Source: an uncultured Ruminococcus sp. (GTDB lineage Bacteria > Bacillota > Clostridia > Lachnospirales > Lachnospiraceae). Taken from it: a stretch of 17,099 bases of DNA. The stretch is from NCBI GenBank assembly GCA_900553885.1, contig USFD01000068.1, positions 1-17,099 of the forward strand. Reading direction: 5' to 3'. Below the pieces are notes generated by a model that was not told where the DNA came from, ran no database searches, and saw only the letters and a program-made list of their open reading frames with translations. Positions within the stretch are counted from its first letter, which is position 1; every line of letters starts with the position of its first letter. This document shows positions 7,316 through 16,400 of this stretch, piece after piece. Made by a program: the position numbers and the translations under genes.

Positions 7316-7334
7316 CCAAGAAGAAGGTCATATT

Positions 7335-8477
7335 ATGAAGAAAATAGGAATTCTGGGTTCTACGGGATCCATTGGAACCCAGACACTGGAAATTGTAAGA
7401 ACAAATAAAGACATTGAGGTGACCGCTCTGGCAGCCGGAAGTAATATCCGTCTTCTGGAACAGCAGATCCGGGAGTTCCGGCCAGCCATTGCGGCTGTAT
7501 GGGATCCGGACAGGGCGGCGCAGTTAAAAGAAAATGTGCGGGATCTGGATGTGCAGATCCTTTCAGGTATGGATGGACTGCTTGCAGCGGCATCAGATCC
7601 CTGCTCAGAGATTCTTGTAACTGCAGTAGTAGGGATGATCGGTGTGCTTCCTACCATCGAGGCGATTAAATCCGGAAAGGATATTGCCCTGGCCAATAAG
7701 GAGACGCTGGTTACAGCAGGGCATATTATTATGCCGCTTGCCCGGGAAAAACAGGTGAAAATTCTGCCTGTGGACAGTGAACACAGTGCAATTTTTCAGT
7801 CCCTTCAGGGAGGACAGAAAAAAAGTCTTCACAAAATTCTTCTGACTGCTTCCGGAGGTCCGTTCCGGGGAAAAAAGAAAGAAGAACTGGAGAATATTCA
7901 GGTAGAGGATGCGCTGAAACATCCGAATTGGGAGATGGGTAAAAAAATAACCATTGATTCTTCTACTATGGTAAATAAAGGCCTGGAAGTTATCGAGGCA
8001 AAATGGCTCTTTGACGTTACAGTAGATCAGATACAGGTAGTGGTTCAGCCTCAGAGCATTATTCATTCCATGGTAGAATACGAAGACGGTGCAGTGATCG
8101 CTCAGCTGGGCACACCGGATATGAAGCTTCCCATACAGTATGCGCTGTACTATCCGGAACGCAGATTCCTGCCGGGAGACAGACTGGATTTCGGCGCTCT
8201 TTCGGAGATTACATTTGAACGTCCGGATATGGAGACCTTTTACGGCCTGAAGCTGGCTTATGAGGCGGGACGCCGGGGCGGAAGTCTTCCTACCGTTTTC
8301 AATGCGGCCAATGAACGTGCGGTATCCATGTTCCTGGACAAGAAAATCCGGTATCTTCAGATCCCGGAGATCATTCAGGCATGTATGGAACAGCACAGGA
8401 ATATTTCGGAGCCGACAGTGGAAGAGATACTAAAGACCGAACAGGAAACATATGAATTTATAAAAAGCAGGTGGTAG
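7335..8477 (+). CDS. dxr: 1-deoxy-D-xylulose 5-phosphate reductoisomerase Dxr (IspC)
   Basis: Dxr catalyses the NADPH-dependent conversion of DXP to MEP, the first committed step of the MEP isoprenoid pathway and the target of fosmidomycin. The 380-residue protein has the expected length. The Rossmann motif GSTGSIG is at 8-14. The metal-binding DSEHS (Asp147, Glu149) and NKGLEVIEAKW with Glu218 are intact, as is ASGGPF at 172-177. The ATG follows AGAAGG. Only three bases separate its stop from rseP. The organism therefore makes isopentenyl diphosphate by the MEP route, which feeds uppS upstream. Confidence 0.97.
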   Translation: MKKIGILGSTGSIGTQTLEIVRTNKDIEVTALAAGSNIRLLEQQIREFRPAIAAVWDPDRAAQLKENVRDLDVQILSGMDGLLAAASDPCSEILVTAVVGMIGVLPTIEAIKSGKDIALANKETLVTAGHIIMPLAREKQVKILPVDSEHSAIFQSLQGGQKKSLHKILLTASGGPFRGKKKEELENIQVEDALKHPNWEMGKKITIDSSTMVNKGLEVIEAKWLFDVTVDQIQVVVQPQSIIHSMVEYEDGAVIAQLGTPDMKLPIQYALYYPERRFLPGDRLDFGALSEITFERPDMETFYGLKLAYEAGRRGGSLPTVFNAANERAVSMFLDKKIRYLQIPEIIQACMEQHRNISEPTVEEILKTEQETYEFIKSRW

Positions 8478-8480
8478 CAT

Positions 8481-9512
8481 ATGGGCATAGTTATTGCGAT
8501 TATATTATTCAGCCTGATTATTATATTCCATGAACTGGGACATTTTACTCTGGCAAAAATAAACAAAATCCGTGTGGATGAATTTTCCCTGGGTCTTGGG
8601 CCCACCCTGATCGGGAAGAAGATCGGCGGCACATTTTTCTGCCTTAAGCTGCTTCCGTTCGGCGGCGCATGCATGATGGGGGAAGATGACGCAGACGATA
8701 TGTCGGAGGGGAGCTTTAACAGCAAATCTGTATGGGCGAGAATGTCGGTCATTGCGGCAGGTCCCGTTTTTAATCTGATTCTGGCATGGATTCTGTGCTC
8801 CATTATGGTAGGATGGATCGGATATAGTTCCGCTACAGTTACAGATGTATCTGAGGGATATTCGGCAGCGGAAGAAGGAATTCAGGCCGGAGATGTAATT
8901 AAGGAAATTAATGGAAGAAATATTCATATCTGGAATGATATCAGTCTGTATAATCTGACGCATCCGAACGAGACTTCTCTGGAAGTGGTACTGGATCGTG
9001 ACGGAGAAGAATATACAGTGGAAATCGAACCCAGACAGCTGGAAGGCGATGCATATGCAAAACTGGGAGTTGTCGGGGGAGAGACCGTAAAACCGGGATT
9101 CTTTGGATCTATACAGTACGGCGCCTATACGGTAAAATACTGGATTAACTATTCCATAGACAGTCTGAGGATGCTTGTCACAGGCCAGATGGGACTTCGG
9201 GATCTGTCCGGTCCGGTAGGAATTGTGGACGCGGTGGATAATGTATATGAGTCATCCTCTTCTGCCGGCATGGATGTGCTTGTATTAAATCTGATGAATT
9301 TTGCGGTTCTTCTGACTGCAAACCTGGGAGTACTCAATCTGCTTCCCCTTCCCGCACTGGACGGGGGACGTCTTGTATTTCTGATTATCGAGGCTGTGCG
9401 GAGAAAGAGGGTCCCTCCGGAAAAGGAAGGAATGGTACATTTTGCCGGTTTTGCTGCATTAATGATTCTTATGGTTGTGGTTATGTACAATGATATAGTG
9501 AAACTGTTTTGA
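8481..9512 (+). CDS. rseP: RIP metalloprotease RseP (site-2 protease, RasP-like)
   Basis: This zinc protease cuts substrates within the membrane; in related bacteria the substrates are anti-sigma factors and leftover signal peptides. The HELGH zinc motif is at 17-21 in the first membrane segment. The second active-site motif, NLLPLPALDGGR, lies near 286-297 with Asp294. One PDZ-like domain lies between about 115 and 190 (GYSAAEEGIQAGDVIKEING). At 343 residues it is shorter than the E. coli enzyme, as is usual in Clostridia with a single PDZ. The ribosome binding site, AGGTGG, lies in the end of dxr. A strong terminator begins a few bases after its stop, ending the cluster. No anti-sigma gene is in view. 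Confidence 0.95.
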   Translation: MGIVIAIILFSLIIIFHELGHFTLAKINKIRVDEFSLGLGPTLIGKKIGGTFFCLKLLPFGGACMMGEDDADDMSEGSFNSKSVWARMSVIAAGPVFNLILAWILCSIMVGWIGYSSATVTDVSEGYSAAEEGIQAGDVIKEINGRNIHIWNDISLYNLTHPNETSLEVVLDRDGEEYTVEIEPRQLEGDAYAKLGVVGGETVKPGFFGSIQYGAYTVKYWINYSIDSLRMLVTGQMGLRDLSGPVGIVDAVDNVYESSSSAGMDVLVLNLMNFAVLLTANLGVLNLLPLPALDGGRLVFLIIEAVRRKRVPPEKEGMVHFAGFAALMILMVVVMYNDIVKLF

Positions 9513-9517
9513 AAAGG

Positions 9518-9552
9518 AAAGCTGCTGTATTCGGAAGAATACAGCAGCTTTT
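9518..9552 (+). terminator. Intrinsic terminator after rseP
   Basis: A perfect 15-bp stem, 9518-9532 with 9537-9551, closes on a GGAA tetraloop and ends in TTTT. It is the clearest terminator in the window and sits six bases after the rseP stop. The A-run on its 5' side means it could also work in the other direction. Confidence 0.85.
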
Positions 9553-9577
9553 GCACATAAAAATATCTTTTCACCGA

Positions 9578-9583
9578 TATAAT
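9578..9583 (+). promoter_or_regulatory. Possible -10 box for the SpoIID-like gene
   Basis: A perfect TATAAT lies 30 bases before the chosen start codon and after the rseP terminator. The sequence 17 bases upstream (ACATAA) is a poor -35 box and no TG extension is present, so an activator or alternative sigma factor might be needed. Confidence 0.35.
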
Positions 9584-9613
9584 GAAAGAGATCATTGTAT
9601 GCAGGAGAAAGAG

Positions 9614-10879
9614 ATGGGATATATAAGAGCAATGCAGGATGAAGCGTCAGAGAAAGGTCAGCTCCAGATTAATGTAACTTCGTCGGTTAATTCCCGTCCG
9701 ATTGGAGCGGCGGAAATATCCATATCTTATACCGGCGTTCCGGAGAATACGCTTGAGAGGCTGACAACAGACTCTTCCGGGCAGACGGAAATAATTGACC
9801 TGGATGCCCCGCCGGAAGAGTGGAGTCTGAATCCGGAAAATGAACGGCAGCCTTATTCGGAGTATACGTTTGATATCAGCGCTCCCGGCTTTGAACCTGT
9901 GAGTATTGCCGGAGCCGAGATCCTTGCAAATGTAAAGGCAATACAGAACGTCAGAATGAGACCCAGTGATGCGTCCCGGGAAGAGGAAGAAGTGTTTGTG
10001 ATTCCCGCACATACTCTGTATGGAGAATATCCGCCTAAAATTGCGGAAGATGAGATAAAGCCTGTAAATGAGTCCGGGGAGATTGTATTGAGCAGGGTGG
10101 TAATTCCGGAGTATATTGTTGTACATGACGGTTCGCCGCGGGACAGTACGGCAAAAAATTATTATGTGAAATACAAGGACTATATCAAAAACGTGGCTTC
10201 CAGCGAGATCTACGCCACCTGGCCGGCAAATACAATTCGTGCAAATGTACTTGCAATTATGTCGTTTACATTGAACAGGGTATATACAGAGTGGTACAGA
10301 AACAGGGGATATGATTTTACGATAACATCATCTACGGCCTTTGATCATAAATGGATTCCCGAACGCAACATTTATGATACCATATCAGTTATTGTGGATG
10401 AATTGTTTTCCAACTATCTGTCACGGCCCAATGTGCGTCAGCCTATTCTGACTCAGTATTGTGATGGGAGGCGGGTTACATGCCCGAATTGGATGACACA
10501 ATGGGGTTCAAAAGCCCTGGGTGACGAGGGCTTGACCCCTATTGAAATTCTGCGGTATTATTACGGGGACGATATGTACATTAATACAGCCCAGGAGATA
10601 TCGGGCATCCCTGCTTCCTGGCCCGGCTATAATCTGGAAGAAGGATCAAGAGGCGACAAGGTACGTCAGCTGCAGGAACAGCTTGATGTAATTGCCGGAG
10701 CATATCCGGCAATTCCGAATATACGTGCGGACGGAATTTACGGTCCGTCTACCGCGGAAGCTGTAAGAAAATTTCAGTCCGTATTCGGGCTTCCTGCAAC
10801 AGGGATCGTGGATTATCCGACCTGGTACAAAATTTCTGAGATTTATGTAGGGGTATCGCGGATTGCAGAACTGACGTAG
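9614..10879 (+). CDS. SpoIID-like protein with C-terminal peptidoglycan-binding domain
   Basis: The frame is open from 9509, but ATG 9614 is the best start: AGGAG lies six bases upstream. ATG 9599 is possible; the TTG at 9509 would overlap rseP and the terminator. The 421-residue protein has three parts. Residues 15-110 look like a beta-sandwich of the carboxypeptidase-regulatory type (INVTSSVNSRPI, DSSGQTEI, YTFDISAPGFE). Residues about 185-300 resemble SpoIID/LytB: YIKNVASSEIYATWP aligns with the SpoIID catalytic stretch, placing Glu198 at the active glutamate. Residues 341-405 form a PG_binding_1 domain. SpoIID trims glycan strands in engulfment; that role here is inference. No signal peptide or membrane segment is visible, which is odd for a wall enzyme. 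It is probably co-transcribed with the next gene. Confidence 0.78.
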   Translation: MGYIRAMQDEASEKGQLQINVTSSVNSRPIGAAEISISYTGVPENTLERLTTDSSGQTEIIDLDAPPEEWSLNPENERQPYSEYTFDISAPGFEPVSIAGAEILANVKAIQNVRMRPSDASREEEEVFVIPAHTLYGEYPPKIAEDEIKPVNESGEIVLSRVVIPEYIVVHDGSPRDSTAKNYYVKYKDYIKNVASSEIYATWPANTIRANVLAIMSFTLNRVYTEWYRNRGYDFTITSSTAFDHKWIPERNIYDTISVIVDELFSNYLSRPNVRQPILTQYCDGRRVTCPNWMTQWGSKALGDEGLTPIEILRYYYGDDMYINTAQEISGIPASWPGYNLEEGSRGDKVRQLQEQLDVIAGAYPAIPNIRADGIYGPSTAEAVRKFQSVFGLPATGIVDYPTWYKISEIYVGVSRIAELT

Positions 10880-10902
10880 GAACGGAAACAGAGAGGAGAA
10901 GC

Positions 10903-12129
10903 ATGGCAAGAAGGAGAAAGCGGAAAAAACACATCTTTCCGAGAATTCTGTTATTAATCTGTGTTACTGCTATGCTGGCCGGAGCGGTGACAGCGGCGGG
11001 CTGGTCTCTGCCCCGGCTGATACGGTCGGTAGGAGAAACCGTGAACACAGTTGCACAGCCTCAGGCAGAGTTCCCTGAGCTTACGGTTGATGTAGAAGAG
11101 GTGAAAAGCGGTTTTTATTATCAGCAGCTGAATGACAGAGAACAGCAGATCTACCGGGAAATTCTTCAGGCAGTGCAGTCGATGGAAGAAAGAACCCGCA
11201 TACATGCCGGCAGAGATGATGACGCGGCGAAAGTATATGAGTATCTTCTCTACGACCGGCCGGAGCTGTTCTGGTGTGATGGCAGTTCCCGGATGACAGT
11301 GTTTGAGGATTATACAGACCTGTACCCGGGATATACCTGTACCCGGTCTGAAAAAGAACAGAGGCAGACAGAAATCGGTCAGGCGGCGGCAGAGTGTCTG
11401 TCTGGAATAAGCGGCGGGGAAACGGAGTATGAGAAAATAAAATACGTATATGAATATCTGGTGCGTACGGTGGATTATGATGAGAGTGCGCCGGATAATC
11501 AGAATATCTACAGCGCGTTAGTCGGAAAACGGTCAGTATGTGCGGGATATTCGAGAGCGGCACAGTATCTTCTTGATCAGATGAAAATTGAGTGTATTTA
11601 TGTTACCGGAACAATCCGGGGGCAGGGAGCTCATGCGTGGAATATTGTAAACTGCGGGGGAACATATTACCAGATGGATGTAACGTTCGGAGATCCGGTT
11701 TTCCTGGAGGCTGAGTCGGGGGAAAGTGTTCCGCATAACAGTATTAATTATGATTATCTCTGCTGTACGGATGAAGTGCTTGCGGCAGACCATATTCAGA
11801 ACGATTTTGTTCCCTATCCGGAATGTGATTCTGATGATCTGGATTATTACAGATTAAACGGGCAGTATTATGACAGGTTTGATTCTGATCAGCTGCTGCG
11901 GGATATGAATCGGAGTATTTACGGGGGAGAGGAATCTTTTGTCTGCAAGTTTTCAGATGATCACGTTTACAGCCAGGCAAGAGATGTGGTCATTGATGAG
12001 CTGATCCCGAGAGCAGCGGAAAATCTGGCGGATACTTACGGGCTTTCCCGGGTAAGATATACTTATGTGGACGACGGAACGCACAGGAGGATTTCCGTGT
12101 TCTGGGATTATGGGGAAGACAGTGAATGA
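10903..12129 (+). CDS. Membrane-anchored transglutaminase-like (papain-fold) protein
   Basis: This 408-residue protein starts with a basic stretch (MARRRKRKKH) and a hydrophobic segment at about 12-33, so it is likely anchored in the membrane with the rest outside. Residues about 175-265 are a transglutaminase-like core. Cys213 in RSVCAGYS, His244 in GAHAWNIV and Asp259 in YYQMDVTFGDP form the expected triad. Families with this core act as proteases, amidases or cross-linkers; the substrate cannot be told. The C-terminal 120 residues match nothing I recognise. GAGGAG precedes the ATG, and the gap from the SpoIID-like gene is only 23 bases with no terminator. Together the pair suggests a wall or spore-envelope role, as inference. 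No clear terminator follows; 12130-12273 shows only weak hairpins. Confidence 0.8.
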   Translation: MARRRKRKKHIFPRILLLICVTAMLAGAVTAAGWSLPRLIRSVGETVNTVAQPQAEFPELTVDVEEVKSGFYYQQLNDREQQIYREILQAVQSMEERTRIHAGRDDDAAKVYEYLLYDRPELFWCDGSSRMTVFEDYTDLYPGYTCTRSEKEQRQTEIGQAAAECLSGISGGETEYEKIKYVYEYLVRTVDYDESAPDNQNIYSALVGKRSVCAGYSRAAQYLLDQMKIECIYVTGTIRGQGAHAWNIVNCGGTYYQMDVTFGDPVFLEAESGESVPHNSINYDYLCCTDEVLAADHIQNDFVPYPECDSDDLDYYRLNGQYYDRFDSDQLLRDMNRSIYGGEESFVCKFSDDHVYSQARDVVIDELIPRAAENLADTYGLSRVRYTYVDDGTHRRISVFWDYGEDSE

Positions 12130-12273
12130 CAGGAGAAAACCGCATATTATATGTGGATTGCCGGAGCAGAGGAAAAACTGAGAATCGGATATTTTTCTTT
12201 GCTTCTGTGGAATTTTCGGCAGGATGAACCGAATTATCAGTATTGTTTCTGAATATTTAGAAGTATTTATTAG

Positions 12274-12302
12274 TTGAATTATGGACTCAGTTGTAGTATA
12301 AT
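12274..12302 (+). promoter_or_regulatory. Strong sigma-A promoter for carAB
   Basis: TTGAAT (12274-12279), a 17-base spacer and a perfect TATAAT (12297-12302). The expected transcription start is A12309, giving an RNA that begins AAUUUG. The untranslated leader would be about 118 bases. Confidence 0.75.
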
Positions 12303-12320
12303 TTTTACAATTTGAGAACG

Positions 12321-12354
12321 TGGGCGCTCTGGAATCAAAAGACTCCAAGAGTGC
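12321..12354 (+). promoter_or_regulatory. carA leader hairpin
   Basis: GGCGCTCT, then GGAATC, pairs with GACTCC and AGAGTGCC around an AAAA loop, with one G-U pair, one A-C mismatch and one bulged A. TTTGCT follows, so the U-tract is short. It could be a weak terminator, an attenuator or a stabilising stem. No PyrR-binding loop or known riboswitch core is recognisable. Confidence 0.5.
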
Positions 12355-12426
12355 CTTTGCTATGTAATGACATGGCTCTTCTTAAATCAGCTGATATTGA
12401 TTTATACAAAGGGAAAGGGTGAACAG

Positions 12427-13497
12427 ATGAAGGCGTTTCTAATATTGGAAGATGGTACCGTATTTACAGGAACAAGTATTGGTTCCACGCGGGACTGTAT
12501 CAGTGAGATTGTTTTTAATACTTCTATGACAGGTTATCTGGAGGTGCTCACAGACCCCTCTTATGCAGGGCAGGCTGTTGTAATGACCTATCCCCTGATC
12601 GGAAATTATGGTATCACACCGGACATGGAGTCAGCAAAAGCATGGCCGGATGGATATATTGTAAGAGAATTATCAAGAATGCCCAGCAATTTCAGATGTG
12701 AGGGCACGATTCAGGATTTCTTAAAAGAACAGGATATTCCCGGGATTGCAGGAATTGATACCCGTGCGCTTACGAAGATTCTGCGCGAAAAAGGTACAAT
12801 GAACGGCATGATTACCACAAACGAGAATTATGATCTGGACGAGATTATCCCGAAACTGAAGGCATATACGGTAGGAGATGTTGTCTCCAAAGTAACATGT
12901 TCGGAGAAATACGTGCTGGAGGGCGAAGGCCTTAAAGTCGCGCTTTTAGATCTTGGCGCCAAGAATAATATTGCGAAGTCTTTAAATAAACGCGGCTGTG
13001 AAGTGACGGTGTATCCGGCTCACACAACGGCGGAAGAGATTATCGCTTCTGAACCGGACGGAATCATGCTTTCCAATGGCCCCGGGGACCCGGCGGACTG
13101 CACTTCCATTATCGGGGAGATCGGAAAACTGTACAATACAGATATTCCCATATTTGCAATCTGCCTTGGCCATCAGCTTATGGCGCTTGCCACAGGCGCT
13201 TCCACGCACAAATTGAAATACGGACACAGAGGCGGCAATCATCCGGTAAAAGATCTGGAAACCGGAAGAGTCTATATTTCTTCTCAGAATCACGGCTATG
13301 TGGTAGATGAGGAGTCGGTAGATCCTCTTGTGGCGGTCCCGGCATTTAAAAATGTAAATGACGGAACAAATGAGGGACTGGTTTATGTGGGCAAGAATAT
13401 CTTTACCGTACAGTTCCATCCGGAAGCATGTCCCGGACCTCAGGATTCCGGATATTTATTTGATAAATTCATTGAGATGATGAAAGGAGCGAAATAA
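12427..13497 (+). CDS. carA: Carbamoyl-phosphate synthase small (glutaminase) subunit CarA
   Basis: CarA hydrolyses glutamine and passes ammonia to CarB for carbamoyl phosphate, the precursor of pyrimidines and arginine. The 356-residue protein has the N-terminal CPSase small-chain domain (EDGTVFTGTSIGS) and a C-terminal class I amidotransferase with nucleophile Cys246 in FAICLGHQ. His331 and Glu333 in FHPEA complete the triad. The ATG at 12427 follows AAAGGGTG and gives the usual MKAFLILEDG start. An in-frame ATG at 12367 would add 20 residues, but it lacks a ribosome binding site and the family does not have this extension. It overlaps carB by one base (TAATG). No other pyr or arg gene is nearby. 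Confidence 0.97.
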   Translation: MKAFLILEDGTVFTGTSIGSTRDCISEIVFNTSMTGYLEVLTDPSYAGQAVVMTYPLIGNYGITPDMESAKAWPDGYIVRELSRMPSNFRCEGTIQDFLKEQDIPGIAGIDTRALTKILREKGTMNGMITTNENYDLDEIIPKLKAYTVGDVVSKVTCSEKYVLEGEGLKVALLDLGAKNNIAKSLNKRGCEVTVYPAHTTAEEIIASEPDGIMLSNGPGDPADCTSIIGEIGKLYNTDIPIFAICLGHQLMALATGASTHKLKYGHRGGNHPVKDLETGRVYISSQNHGYVVDEESVDPLVAVPAFKNVNDGTNEGLVYVGKNIFTVQFHPEACPGPQDSGYLFDKFIEMMKGAK

Positions 13498-16400
13498 TGC
13501 CAAGAGATTTAAGTATTAAGAAAGTACTGGTTATCGGTTCCGGTCCGATCGTCATCGGGCAGGCGGCAGAGTTTGATTATGCGGGAACTCAGGCATGCCG
13601 TTCCCTGAAAGAAGAGGGCATTGAGGTTGTTCTGTTAAACTCCAATCCGGCGACTATTATGACAGACAAGGACATTGCGGACCGCGTATATATTGAACCT
13701 CTGACTGTAGAGGTAGTAGAGCAGCTTATTAAAAAGGAAAGGCCGGACAGCGTCCTGCCCACGCTTGGAGGACAGGCCGGGCTGAATCTGGCAATGGAGC
13801 TGGAAGAGGCGGGCTTCCTGAAGGAAAACGGAGTGCGTCTGATCGGAACGACTTCTGAGACGATCAAGAAGGCGGAAGATCGTCTGGAATTCAAGGCGAC
13901 AATGGAAAAGATCGGAGAGCCTGTTGCGGCTTCTCTTGTAGTGGAAAATGTAGATGACGGTCTTGCATTTGCAAATAAAATCGGCTATCCGGTAGTGCTG
14001 CGTCCGGCTTACACACTGGGCGGCAGCGGCGGCGGTATTGCCCACGATTCCCATCAGCTGGTGGAAATTCTGGAGAATGGTCTTCGTCTTTCCCGTGTGG
14101 GACAGGTACTTGTAGAGCGCTGTATTGCAGGATGGAAAGAGATTGAGTATGAAGTGATGCGGGACAGCAAGGGCAACTGTATTACTGTATGTAATATGGA
14201 AAATATTGACCCGGTGGGCGTTCATACCGGAGACAGTATTGTTGTAGCTCCGTCCCAGACCCTGGGAGATAAAGAGTACCAGATGCTGCGTACTTCTGCT
14301 CTGAATATTATCAGCGAGCTGAATATCACAGGCGGATGTAACGTACAGTATGCGCTGAATCCGGATTCGTTTGAGTACTGCGTTATCGAGGTGAATCCCC
14401 GTGTAAGCCGTTCTTCTGCTCTGGCATCCAAAGCAACCGGTTATCCGATTGCAAAGGTTGCGGCAAAGATCGCTCTCGGGTATACACTGGATGAGATCAA
14501 AAATGCGATTACGAAGAAGACTTACGCAAGTTTCGAGCCCATGCTGGACTATGTGGTTGTAAAGCTTCCCCGTCTGCCGTTTGATAAATTTATCAGTGCA
14601 AAGAGAACACTTACAACTCAGATGAAGGCAACCGGCGAGGTTATGAGTATCTGCAATAACTTTGAAGGCGCGCTGATGAAAGCGATCCGGTCCCTGGAGC
14701 AGCATGTGGACAGCCTGATGTCCTATGACTTCACAGGGCTTTCAAAGGAAGATCTGCTGGAGCAGCTTGCAATTGTAGATGACATGCGCATGTGGAAGAT
14801 TGCTGAGGCAATCCGCAGAGGTATTGATTACGATACGATTTACAATATTACAAAAGTTGACAGATGGTTTATTGATAAATTTGCCATTATTGTGGAGATG
14901 GAGAATGCTCTGAAGACGCAGGAACTTACCGTTGATCTGTTAAGAGAAGCAAAAAGGATTGAGTTCCCGGACAACGTGATCTCCCGTCTGACCGGAAAGA
15001 GCGAGCGGGAAATTCATGATATGCGCCACGCCAACGGTATTGTGGCGTCCTATAAGATTGTGGATACCTGCGCTGCAGAGTTCGCGGCTGAGACGCCTTA
15101 TTACTATTCCGTATACGGCAGTGAAAATGAAGCGGAAGAGACAAGAGACAGAAAGAAAGTTCTTGTTCTTGGATCCGGTCCTATCCGTATCGGCCAGGGA
15201 ATCGAGTTTGATTTCTGTTCCGTGCATTGTACCTGGGCCTTCTCCAAAGAAGGGTATGAGACAATTATCGTCAATAACAACCCGGAGACGGTAAGTACAG
15301 ACTTTGATATTGCGGATAAGCTGTATTTCGAACCTCTCACACCGGAAGATGTGGAGAGCATTGTGGATATTGAAAAACCGGACGGTGCGGTTGTTCAGTT
15401 CGGCGGACAGACTGCCATTAAGCTGACGGAGGCACTGATGAAGATGGGCGTTCCGATTCTGGGAACCTCTGCGGAAAATGTAGACAAGGCAGAGGACAGA
15501 GAGCTGTTCGATGAGATTCTGGAAGAATGCCAGATCCCGCGTCCGACCGGAGGAACGGTATTTACGGCGGAAGAGGCAAAAAAAGTTGCAAACCGTCTGG
15601 GATATCCGGTTCTTGTGCGTCCGTCCTACGTACTTGGCGGACAGGGCATGCAGATTGCCATTAACGATAATGATATCGACCAGTTTATCGGTATCATTAA
15701 CCGGATCGCGCAGGATCACCCGATTCTGGTGGATAAATATCTGCAGGGCAAGGAGATTGAAGTTGACGCCGTGTGCGACGGCACAGATATTCTGATTCCG
15801 GGTATTATGGAGCATATTGAGCGCGCGGGAATCCACTCCGGTGACAGTATTTCCGTTTATCCGGCTCAGAGCCTGACAGAGGGGGCAAAGGCCAAGATCG
15901 CAGAGTATACAAGAAGACTTGCAAAATCCCTGCATGTTATTGGTATGATTAATATCCAGTTCATTGTCTGCGGGGAAGAAGATGTGTATGTAATTGAGGT
16001 AAATCCGCGTTCCAGCCGTACTGTGCCCTATATCAGCAAAGTTACAGGAATTCCGATTGTGCCTCTTGCCACCCAGGTTATCATCGGAAAGAAGATAAAA
16101 GAGCTGGGTTATACCCCCGGGCTGCAGCCGGAGGCAGATTATGTGGCTGTTAAGATGCCGGTATTCTCCTTTGAGAAGATCAGAGGCGCGGATATCAGCC
16201 TTGGACCGGAGATGAAGTCCACCGGCGAGTGCCTTGGTATCGCGAAAACATTTGACGAGGCGCTTTATAAAGCATTCCTGGGAGCCGGAATTAAACTGCC
16301 GAAATTCAAGAACATGATTATGACTGTCCGGGATGAAGATCAGCCGGAGGCTGTGGAGATCGGACGGAGATTTGCCGATATCGGTTACCATATCTTTGCC

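Noticed and set aside
9509..9613. TTG start of the SpoIID-like gene at 9509
   Set aside because: It would overlap the rseP stop and translate the terminator stem. AGGAG sits correctly before ATG 9614.
12367..12426. An N-terminal extension of carA from ATG 12367
   Set aside because: There is no ribosome binding site before it, and CarA proteins start at the MKAFLILEDG position, which has a good site upstream.
12303..12426. A PyrR-type attenuator before carA
   Set aside because: The PyrR binding-loop consensus is missing and the hairpin has only a short U-tract.
14940..16391. A 483-codon open frame antisense to carB
   Set aside because: It lies fully opposite a certain carB gene, has no family resemblance, and its composition follows from carB codon use. 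Other long antisense frames over aroB, uppS, dxr and rseP were rejected for the same reason.
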